DNA of 64,000 nucleotides from Coix lacryma-jobi var. lacryma-jobi (lineage: Eukaryota; Streptophyta; Magnoliopsida; Poales; Poaceae), in the NCBI GenBank assembly GCA_009763385.1, contig CM019826.1, forward strand, positions 83,399,942 to 83,463,941, written 5' to 3'. Below, one piece after another: positions 23,701-32,312 of the stretch (position 1 is the stretch's first letter; every line of letters begins with the position of its first letter). Under the pieces are notes generated by a model. It ran no database searches, was not told the DNA's origin, and saw only the letters and a program-made list of their open reading frames with translations. The position numbers and the translations under genes were made by a program.

Positions 23701-23805
23701 CCGGCTCCTGCGGCGGCGGCGGCGGGCGGTCCCCGGGAGCGAGTCGAGGAGCGCCTGCGTGGAGGCGAGCACCAGCGGCTTCCTCCGCTGCCGCATCTCC
23801 ACCAT
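20705..23805 (-). CDS. PEX6: Peroxin-6 (peroxisomal AAA+ ATPase), exons 1-7, 3' half lost in gap
   Basis: PEX6, with PEX1, forms the AAA+ motor that extracts the receptor PEX5 from the peroxisome membrane. Exons read on the minus strand: 23805-23570, 22850-22212, 22063-21821, 21727-21586, 21390-21207, 21114-20923, and 20842 into the gap. All introns are GT-AG. The start MVEMRQRRKPLVLASTQALL has GCCATGG context and matches the plant PEX6 N-terminus. Later landmarks are YVSPLLAFNLGLHVSCLK, a D1 Walker-A-like region GCGKRTVVRHVANHLGLHVV split by intron 3, and GFMPRDILALVADAGVSFAH. Introns 2, 5 and 6 fall between codons. Exon 1 is one base short of phase 0 (CCCC at 23731-23734 on the plus strand) and exon 3 is one base short (five-base A run near 21835). 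Both are homopolymers. The D2 ATPase half is absent. It is either a working gene with consensus errors and a gap, or a truncated copy. Confidence 0.92.
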
Positions 23806-24730
23806 GGCTGCCCGGAGGAAGGAGCACAAAAGGAGACGACCACTTGACTAGAGTCCTGATTCCTGAACAAACAACAGACGATAGGGAGGAGGGGAGACGA
23901 AGACGACGTTGGAGTCTGAAGACTCTGAACAACCCAACCCAAGAAGCACAAGCAGTTCAGACTTGTTTTTTTCTTTTTTTTTTTGAAACTTCAGACTTCA
24001 GGTTTTTTTTTTCTTACTTTTTTTTGGAATGGAAAGATAATTTGAGAAGATTTGGATGCGTTGTTACCGTTGGATCGCAGTAGTAAGATTAAGACTATTT
24101 TGATTTAATTGCCACCCATACAATTGGATGGTGCGGCAATAAAGCAAAGGCTTTGTTCGGCATAATCTATTGTGGTTGTGACTAATTATTATGAGAGAAA
24201 AACATTATTCTATATTTATCGGACCGCCTCTTCTCAGTCTAAAAAGAAAAAGAAAAGCACATCTAAATTCTGACTAAATCAGATTTTTTTTTCGTAGTTT
24301 ATATCGCCAAGTAAGATTTGATATAAAAACATATTTCTTGTTAATCTAACGATATTTATCCGATATCATAAATATTAATACCCACGTGTTCGCCCAAGTG
24401 TAGAAAATGCTGAGCTTGCCTTCGGCCAGCCCAAGTATGCAATCAAACAACCGGGTCCAGCCTTAACGTACGAGGGCTATTATTCAGTAGGCCCATCACC
24501 CAGAGTCCAGGGTGCTAGTCCAACAAGCACATGCGACGCGTGATTCTTGTGCGGACACCAATGTCGCCTGGCCCTCCAAGCGCACTGCAGGATGTGAAAT
24601 GTGCCATGTGCCTGCCGTTGGACGTCGAGGCATCCGCCCCGCCCGCCTAAATTGCCGACAACGCTGACAGGCCGAACCGACCGACCGGATCGGATCCCGC
24701 CTAATAAACGCTGACAACGCTGAACGAAGA
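23806..24730. other. PEX6 5' flank and intergenic DNA
   Basis: The PEX6 5' leader and promoter side hold T-rich runs (23966-24030) but no convincing TATA box. A fragment near 24147 (GGCTTTGTTCGGCATAATCT) looks like one end of a grass MITE with no recognisable partner. No gene supported. Confidence 0.4.
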
Positions 24731-24800
24731 AACGAAAGGCCCACCCAATCCAGCAAAAAAAAAAAAAAAAAAAAAAAAAAGCGAGAACGAAAGGCCCACC
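24731..24800 (+). mobile_element. Poly(A) micro-retroposon with 15-bp target duplication
   Basis: AACGAAAGGCCCACC occurs at 24731-24745 and again at 24786-24800. Between them lie nine bases (CAATCCAGC), a run of 26 A (24755-24780) and GCGAG. Direct repeats flanking a poly(A) tract are the footprint of LINE-type target-primed reverse transcription, here truncated almost to the tail. A slippage duplication is the alternative. Confidence 0.5.
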
Positions 24801-27320
24801 TGATTTTGGTCACGTGCTCCGTACAGCGGCCATATAGTGGCGGTTGAATGGATCGGAGTATATTGGTGGCAAGGGCACGTACAACACCGTCTCTTCTCTC
24901 GTCTCTTCGTCGTTCTTTTCACAAAAAACACCCAGTTGAAGCCTGTAGACGGAGCCGTCGTCCTCTCGTGAGACGACGGAACCGGCCCGTGCTCCGATGT
25001 CGAGACGACAACCTGAGCAGCGTTGTATGACCTATCTCTCCATCTCGACGATGCGGCAGATCCTGAGCGCTCGCGCGTGTGCCGATGTGGTTTGGGCGCG
25101 CGGAAGGAATCCGTCGCGCCAAAATCGTCTCCTAGTTGTCAAGCAAGGGCGCGTTCATCTACAGCGGCAGCAGCACCGGCGACGCCCCATAATCTCAGCT
25201 CCGCTTGTACGGCGTTGGATGCCCTCGCCGCTGCTCCGTGCCCAAGTCGGCAGAGTCATCTTCAGCCCCAATTTTGGCTCCATCCATCAGTTTCGGGTAC
25301 TGACCGGAGCTCCAAAGCAAGTCTCCGGCCATATGAGATTGGGTCGAAGCCACTTCACTTGCCAACTCCAAAGCCGCGCGGATGCCTCAATCCTTACTCG
25401 GTGCAACATCGTTTGACAGTAGCGTCTATTCTTTCCTCTAAGTTCAGGTAAAGAAAGAACATGAAACTAATGGATGGAGCAGTTCTCCTTGCAAGTTTAG
25501 ATTATCTGAATTGGAACCTGAAACTGATGGATGGAGCCAAATTGGATAGGATTTGTGCAACATGTTTTCTTTAGCACCTGGAAATAACAGTGGTTATATG
25601 TATTAGCACGATGAGATTTTATCTGAATTTCTCTGTACTAACATAACATAATTGTAGTGCAATCTGAACTCCTTGTTTATTATGAGATGGGGTTAGGAGT
25701 ATAGTTTCAGGTTTTCTTCGAAAGACAATGACTGCAAGTTTAGGAATATTGAAGTCTCTCATAGAAGCTATTCAGGCAACTTTGTTGAAGTCTCAGCTGA
25801 ATTGCCCTTTACGTCAATAATCTAGTTGGTCCTATACCCGCAACAATTGTGAAATTTACGAATCTCCAGAAGCTATACCATCTTTCAAGTGCCGATGCAC
25901 CCTCTCTGTCATGTGAACAAAAAAAAATATTACAACTTACATATAATATATCATTATATTATTGATATTTTTTAGAAAATATGCTAATCATGTTCATCTT
26001 ATTTAAGCTCGATCTATTATCTATCAAATAACAACACAATAGTATACAAATTTATATTCATGATTGATCTTGGCTACCTATAAAACATTAAATGGCTTAT
26101 AGATGACTTATTTGTCTGTCTTTTTAGGTGTCTCTACATCAAACTGGACACTCTTGAAGACGATCTCTCGTCTCTAGGCTGTACAGGATCGGAGGATGAG
26201 GCCGCAGCCAAGCCAAGGGGCCAAGGTAGAGGCGTGCGAGGAGACGGCAGACCGAAGGCAGGTAGCGGCGCTGGGCACCTAAACCCGACAGCGACGTGGT
26301 TCGCCCGGGGAGGTCGACGGTCATACGCGCCATTGATTGCCGTGGCTCGCGCGCGTTCCGTCTGTGTCCCGCGTGTCCGTCCGAGTCGGAGAGGCGACCG
26401 AGAGAGCCTGTGCTCCTGGCGCTGGCGGGCGGCGCTGCGTGCTCGTCGCCCCTCTGGCGTCTGCATGCGCCCCTCGCCCTATTTAACTCCCGTCGCCGTC
26501 CCCGACGATCCCCATCACGCTCATCAATGCGGTTGGGGAGGAGAAGCAAGCTCGGTCGCGTCGCGCGACTCGGACGGAGATAGGGCTTAAATGCTCGCGT
26601 CGTATCCATCCGGCGGGCGGGCGCGGGGCGCCGACGACTCAACGCTGCTGCCGCGGCCCGCGGGCGAGCTGAGACTGAGAGCGACCGGCCGGGGCCGGGA
26701 GGAGGAAGGGAGAACTCCGATCGGTTTCCTGCTCCGCGACCGTCTCGGTTGGGGTTTGGTTCTCCTTCTCCCTGTCTGTCCAGCCGAAAACTAAACTACT
26801 CGTAGCGAAGAAAACGCAACCGGCCCACCCGGTCAGGACCGATCGACCCAGCAGGGCGGTCGCTCGCTCGCTCGCTCTTGCTGCCGGCTGTGCCGCTGTT
26901 CAGACCTTGAGACGTCGTCATCACAGAGCTCACGGTTCTGCCTCTGCCTCTGTGCGCGTCACACGAGTAATGGCCTTATTATGGCCTGCATGGAGAACAA
27001 TGGAGATAGACACACTGATCGACTGACCCACGCCCAGCGCAAGCGTACAAGACGGGAACCATGCGTGCGTGCATCACATTCACAGTCACAGGCCACGGCA
27101 TGGACGTACTGGACCGGTGCGCGTGGATCGAACTGGGGACGAGGTCACGAAGAGATAGCAGTGAGCGATCCGATGCACTGCGGGCACCATAATCTGGGAT
27201 GGGAGAGACGACGACGGGCATGTGGATAGTATATATCGTCATGTAGGGACTTGTTTAACTTTTTTTCACTCTCTTTGTGGGATATTACCTCCGTATACTC
27301 TCATGGACCTACATGGACCC
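24801..27320. other. Intergenic region without a supported gene
   Basis: The region is GC-rich at 24900-25420 and 26130-26900 and AT-rich at 25900-26120. Open frames up to 167 codons exist on both strands in the GC-rich parts, but none has a recognisable domain or conserved signature. A short direct repeat (TGGATGGAGC context) lies at about 25460-25540. The only protein-like signal is the LRR remnant near 25807. Confidence 0.4.
25804..25900 (+). pseudogene. Leucine-rich-repeat remnant (receptor-kinase type)
   Basis: One frame reads NNLVGPIPATIVKFTNLQKL from 25816, the plant extracellular LRR consensus (NxLxGxIPxxIxxLxNLxxL). A stop lies just upstream in the same frame (25798-25800) and no further repeats are readable, so this is a decayed fragment of an LRR receptor-like gene. 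It could be a captured exon piece. Confidence 0.5.
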
Positions 27321-27323
27321 TTA

Positions 27324-28243
27324 GAGCAAGGCCAATAAGCTTGGCTTATAGCCAAGCCAGGTCATTTGGGAGACTAGCTTTGCAGCCCAGTCATACAACA
27401 GTTGGTCTTTTCACTTTATTCTATGTGATATATTTTATTAGTATATGGGTCCCACCACCCACATCCACCTTCTTCCTCCTCCTTCTCCGGTGAACTTCTT
27501 GTCGCCGCACGGTGTGCTCATCTTGCCACCGTCGCGTAGTTGGCGAGCGTGCAGAAGATGGCTCAGCTTCGCCCTTGTTGCCGCAGATTCTTCCCCATGC
27601 CCAAGTAGAGCGGCGGTAGCGCAGCCACACGGAGAGCGTGCAGGGCGACAACGCATGGCGGGTGAGCTCGCACCGGCGAGCAGTGGGGGCACGGCTGCGG
27701 CGCGCGCGGACATGGCCTGGACAGCAGGACAAGACATCGCGGCGGCGTCCAACCCTGCAGCTCCTTTCCTACTGGACAGGAGCACCAAGGTCGAGCTCGC
27801 CGCGAGGTTGAACTGCGACGGCGTGGCGGCGTCGAGCTCGTCGGGTCTCCGCGCGGAGGTCGAGCTACGATGGCATGGTGGCGTCGGGTCCAGTAACTGA
27901 CGAGTTTCAGAATGGCGAGGGTGCGATGGCCGGAAAGCAGTGCCTGGCGCGAACGACGGTGAGGCGACCAACGTCCGGCGACGCGAACGTGAGCGAGGAT
28001 GGTGTGAGCTGATTGCCAACGTCCTGCAGAGTCTGATTTGCTATACGTGAGCTGAAGGAAAAAGGCAAGATCGATGGGAGCACATGCTAGTGCGGGACCC
28101 ACAGTCTGAGAAACCGTGCAAGCGCTCGGCGCTGCAGGTTGCGCCAAGCTGATGTTTTCGACCCCTTTCTCTCTCTTCCATGTAGGATTATGCTCACATG
28201 TCTCGGCTATAAGCTAAGTGACATGGCTTTATTGTACCTGCTC
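27324..28243. mobile_element. Non-autonomous TIR DNA transposon, 920 bp, TTA target duplication
   Basis: The left end GAGCAAGGCCAATAAG and the reverse complement of the right end, GAGCAGGTACAATAAAG, align. Imperfect similarity extends about 45 bp inward (GCTTATAGCC on both sides). TTA flanks both ends (27321-27323 and 28244-28246), the target duplication used by PIF/Harbinger elements. The interior (27440-28020) is GC-rich and carries overlapping open frames on both strands without recognisable domains, so no transposase is encoded. PIF/Harbinger assignment rests on the TTA alone. Confidence 0.65.
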
Positions 28244-28299
28244 TTAGTCAAGGATAGCCCAGCTCGCGAGGCTTGCAGCACACGAATAGCTCGCTGTGC

Positions 28300-28680
28300 T
28301 CGTCAAGGACTTTCCAGAAGCCTTGCCCGTCAAGGAAGATCCTAGAGTTAGATCCGGATTCCTTGCCTTAAGGATCCGTCTGTAATTTGATAAGGATTCG
28401 ACAACTGTAACCCTGCTCCCCGGTTATATAAGGCGCAGGGACTCCCTCTCAACTCACCTCAGATCCCATCGGATCACACGCCATATTCCAATCCATCAAT
28501 ACAAACCAACCACCAGAACACATGACGTATGGTATTACGGCGACTTGCCGGCCTGAACATGTCTAAATCGCCGTCTCTCGCCCCTGTGTTTACGCTTTGC
28601 AGACGTCTCGCACGCTTCCACCGCTCAATCTACTACCTTGGGCATACCCCTCGATAAACTATCGATCATATTTCATCGAC
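28300..28680 (+). repeat. Ty3/gypsy LTR fragment
   Basis: A promoter-like GGTTATATAAGGCGCAGGGA (28423-28442), a CTCAACTCACCTCAGATCCC leader and a GGTATTACGGCGACTTGCCG block followed by a CATCGACA end are familiar from grass gypsy LTRs. No PBS, PPT or internal domain adjoins, so it is a solo or truncated LTR with uncertain left edge. Confidence 0.5.
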
Positions 28681-28706
28681 ACTCTCTCCATCACATCACC
28701 ATCACA

Positions 28707-28894
28707 TCAATGTTTGGATGCATGCATAAAGTATTAATGTTGGTAAAATAAATAACTAATTGTACTTTTAGTATGTACAAGTCGAGACAAATCTTTTGAG
28801 TCTTATTGGTCTATATTTCGACAAAGTTTGCCGAATAACAACGAAAATACTACAGTTGAGAAAAAAATCTTATTTTTCCGATCTAAACAAGGCC
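28707..28894. mobile_element. MITE, Tourist-like
   Basis: AT-rich, about 190 bp. It ends GATCTAAACAAGGCCT (reverse: AGGCCTTGTTTAGATC, a common grass MITE terminus) and begins near ATGTTTGGATGCATGC. The interior AATCTTTTGAGTCTTATTGG and AATAACAACGAAAATACTAC resemble high-copy grass MITEs. Confidence 0.5.
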
Positions 28895-29345
28895 TAGGTG
28901 CGCGCGCGCACAATAATTGCGCGCGGTGCGGCTCCGCTGCAAATCTCGTCACCCATAAATGCCGTTGCTGCCGGTGCAGGTCGTCGCCATGGCTAGCTCC
29001 CGCCGGCCCTGACCTGACGTCGTATCGTACTCGTACGTTCTCCCGGGCCGGCCACCGGTCCGTCCATCCATCCTTCGTCCTAGGAGTGCCGCGCGTGACA
29101 GTGCGGTCTTACGCGGAATGAGAATCTGTTGCCTGCGGCCCGCAACCACTTGAATAGCGGTTCCACGCCTCCAACGGAGTACGTGTAGGCTAGTGCATGC
29201 TGCATGCATCAAGCATGCGTACGTGTCCGGTTGTTCGTGTTCCTCTCTAGGGCCACTGTTTGATAGGCTAAATTGCTAGCTAGGCATGGCTAAAAAAATA
29301 GGTAAAAGTTATCCTTTGCCACGTGTGATTTAAGCCTTTCACTCA

Positions 29346-29580
29346 GTCCTGTTCAGTTCGCGAAATTTGTGGTCAAAAAGTTCATGTATTTTCGTTTATT
29401 ATTTGGTAAACTTTGTCCAATATGGATTAACTAGTCTCAAATATTCGTCTTGACATTTACAGATAAACTGTGCAATTAATTATTTTTTACTTACATTTAA
29501 TACTCCATGCATATGTCTAAAGATTTGATGTGACGGGTACTGTACAAATTTTTTTGGGGAATATTGGGAATTGAACATGG
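29346..29580. mobile_element. MITE, Tourist-like, decayed
   Basis: About 235 bp with left end CCTGTTCAGTTC and right end GAATTGAACATGG. These are imperfect inverted repeats related to the GGCCTGTTTAGTTCC termini of a very common grass MITE family. Interior AT-rich. Confidence 0.5.
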
Positions 29581-30009
29581 CTTCAGTCGATTTTTTCTAC
29601 CCAATTTAAGAACGTCAAATGGTCATCTTCTCCAAGCTCCGACGGCCTTAGAAGAATAGAAGGGGGCCTTCCACGCGGTAGGGCATCCAGACGGTGGGAA
29701 CGACAGCTAGACAATTAGGGTCTTGGTGCCGGTGAAGACGACTGGCACACGTCCGAACAGGAGTGCCATGGCCGAAAATGGGAGAGAAGGAGAAGACCGC
29801 TGCGTCCACACTAGCTCCAACAAAACCTTAGCACAGCGGGGACGAGGAGCAAGATGAATAAATTCATTGAGAGGAGAAAGATGACAATAATTCATATGAT
29901 ATGATGCATCACTCAAGTGAGATATAGACAGATAAAAAAAATAACTATCTACAAAAATAGTCAACTAGGGTCTAGATTTATCATGAGGATTATTATAGTC
30001 CAAAATTTT
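29581..30009. other. Intergenic, nothing recognised
   Basis: A short minus-strand frame (29707-29964) has no recognisable domain. No repeat ends or motifs are supported. It directly abuts the copia LTR start. Confidence 0.4.
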
Positions 30010-31588
30010 TGTAGGGTTTGAACGCATTTTGACCCCTAGTGGTTTCGGTGATTGGATGAAACACAAGATTACTGTGACTAACGTGTGTTTTGCAGAAACA
30101 GGATTGAGTTGGGTCACGGTAATGGCGACGATACATGCATATGGAGTTCATGTCCCCTGGCGATGGATATCGTTTCGGGTTTCAAAGGATGGACGACGAA
30201 GACGGTGGTAGACTAGGCTAAGTGTCATATAGTGTTGGAGGACACTTAGGTAGTCTTAGGTCTTTGTTTTCCCTTGGCCGTACTATAAAGGGGAGCGTGA
30301 ATCAGTAGCTTGACCTAGATGAGTCTATTGAGATAGGTGTGGTGCACACTTGTTATTTCATAGCCCTAGATAGCTTAGAGAGATGCCTTAAGTCGAGAGG
30401 ATCAAAAGTCGTTTTGGTCGCGTCGCGATCCGAGTTGAGTCTGCCCCTGTTATGGGCATCGGACGCTGGCCAGGTGAGCATCGGACGCGTCCGATGCTCA
30501 CCCCGACTAGGGTTTAGTCTGGTGCGTGGCATCGGACGCACCGATGTGTTACATCGGTCGCGCCCGTGCCACTGTTCACGTGCGCGTGAACTTGAGGCCG
30601 CATCGGACGCAGGCATCGGACGCTGAGGGCCAGCGTCCGATGGGCATGCAGAGAGGTTCCAGAGAGGGTAAATCCACATCGGACGCGTCCGATGCGGTGG
30701 CATCGGACGCTGCCCAGCGTCCGATGTCCCTTTAACAGGTCTGACAAGAGGGTACAGTCGACCGTTGGTCGAGGTCATCGAGCGTCCGATGCTAGGCATT
30801 GGAGCGTCCGATGCCCCCGCAGAAACCCAGTCTTGTCCTGTTTTTGCATGGCCGGTTGAGGGAGTATATATACTTCCTTCCCTCCATCCATTTGAGTGTT
30901 CTTGCCACTTCCATCTGCTGAGAAACACATTGTGAGTGTGAGTGAGTGCAAGAGCCCTAGTGAGGTTGAGTGATTTGCTAATTGTGAGAATTAGACACCT
31001 CCTAGTGAGAATTGAGTAGCAAGTGTGCATTCATCCATCTCTTTGGCCTTGTGTTGGTCAAGTGAGAGTTCTAGCTTGTTACTCTTGGTGATCGGCATCA
31101 CCTAGACGGCTTGGTGGCGATCGTGACGCTTGGAGAGCATCCGGTGGCCTCGTGGATGACCCAAGCAAGCTTGTGACCGGTAGTGAGCGATTCACCGGGC
31201 CGGAGCGGCGAAGAATCAGCTCATAGTGAGCACTTGATCCTTGCGCGGATCAAGGGGAGCAATACCCTTGCGCGGGTGCCCCAACGAGGACTAGGGGGTG
31301 TGCCGACACCTCGATACCTCGGCAAAAAGATCGTCGAGTCATCTCTACTCCTTTACCTACGCATTTACTTTCAAGCAATTCAATTCCGCATTACTAACTT
31401 GTTGTTCATTCTATATTGGATTGCATTGCTAGAGTAGGAGTGGCATAGACTTGGTCTTTTGTGCGGTAGAATAAAAGGAAATACACTTCTAGGCACTAGG
31501 GGGTTAATTGGGGCTTGATAGGTTTTATTCTTGCAAGAAGTTTTAGAAACCCAATTCACCCCCCCTCTTGGGCATCTTGATCCTTTCA
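30010..31588 (+). repeat. 5' LTR of a second copia (Sirevirus-like) family
   Basis: It begins TGTAGGGTTTGAACGC and ends TCCTTTCA, followed after two bases by a tRNA-Met-type primer-binding site. GCATTTTGACCCCTAG and AACGTGTGTTTTGCAG near the start are typical of grass Sirevirus-like LTRs. Between 30470 and 30820 it holds many palindromes of the type CATCGGACGCGTCCGATG. A promoter-like GGGAGTATATATACTTCC lies at about 30859-30876. Confidence 0.8.
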
Positions 31589-31590
31589 AT

Positions 31591-31604
31591 TGGTATCGGG
31601 AGCC
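31591..31604 (+). other. Primer-binding site (initiator tRNA-Met)
   Basis: TGGTATCGGGAGCC lies two bases after the LTR end and matches the complement of the 3' end of plant initiator tRNA-Met with small differences, as in most copia elements. Confidence 0.75.
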
Positions 31605-31643
31605 TCGTGCTCTCGATTTAGGCTTAAACCGCCTAGAGTTAAG

Positions 31644-31668
31644 ATGTCCGGAGGTGATGGACCACCTC
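31644..31668 (+). pseudogene. First codons of copia gag, cut by the CACTA end
   Basis: ATG at 31644 opens MSGGDGPPP, a gag start typical of this copia group, about 50 bp after the primer-binding site. The frame is interrupted at 31669 by the CACTA terminus. The rest of the gene is not found on the far side of the transposon. Confidence 0.6.
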
Positions 31669-31688
31669 CACTAGTACAGAACAGGCCT
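31669..31688 (+). repeat. CACTA left terminal inverted repeat
   Basis: CACTAGTACAGAACAGGCCT begins directly after truncated copia gag. Confidence 0.85.
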
Positions 31689-31689
31689 A

Positions 31690-31977
31690 TTGCCCCGGGC
31701 CATTTTGGCCTTTAGCCCCGGACATGGAACCGGGGCTAAGGAATCGGGACTAAAGCCCCGACCTTTAGCCCCGGTTCCATGGCCCGGGGCTAATGGAGGG
31801 ACCTTTAGCCCCGGTTGGTAACACCAACCGGGACTAAAGAGGCCAGCCACGGTGGCCCGGCTGGAGGCCCCTTTAGTCCCGGTTGGTGTTACCAACCGGG
31901 ACTAAAGGGGCCTCCAGCCGGGCCACCGTTGCTGGCCTCTTTAGTCCCGGTTGGTGTTACCAACCGGGCTAAAGATC
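31690..31977. repeat. CACTA left subterminal repeats with a large hairpin
   Basis: Repeated CTTTAGTCCCGGTTGG units face each other. From about 31803 to 31975 they form a near-perfect inverted repeat with arms of about 85 bp around the centre GGTGTTACC near 31890; I see only about one mismatch and one missing base. Subterminal repeats of this class are where TnpA-type proteins bind in En/Spm. Confidence 0.9.
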
Positions 31978-32312
31978 CATCTGCTTTTTTCTTTTCCTTT
32001 TTCTGTTCTTTTCAATTGGTTATTGTTTTTGGTTTTACAATTACATTAGGTTTTCTAATACGTATTCTTCGCTGCTAATATATTCTATTATATTAGGCCA
32101 GTTTCAAATACACGTATTATTCTTCGCTGCTAATAAATATATATAAACACATAAAATTTACAATTACACACAAATGAAATATGAAACTATACTATATATA
32201 TATATATATTATAGAGCTAGCTATACACACATATGTACATAAAATATACAACATTATCCATCATGCATGCTTAACTTGATATTTACACACAAAATATAAT
32301 ACCGTTCCTAAC
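31978..32312. other. CACTA internal AT-rich spacer
   Basis: T- and A-rich DNA with a TA dinucleotide run at 32195-32209. It is downstream of the Ulp1-type gene stop and probably its 3' untranslated region. Two near copies of ATACGTATTCTTCGCTGCTA lie near 32057 and 32112. No gene. Confidence 0.5.

Noticed and set aside
26134..26642. GC-rich open frames at 26134-26642 and 27438-28147 as host genes
   Set aside because: Overlapping frames on both strands, no domain, and low-complexity arginine/alanine-rich translations. The second set lies inside a TIR element.
31671..32078. Mirror-image frames with VTPTGTK motifs on both strands
   Set aside because: They are the two arms of the subterminal hairpin read in opposite directions.
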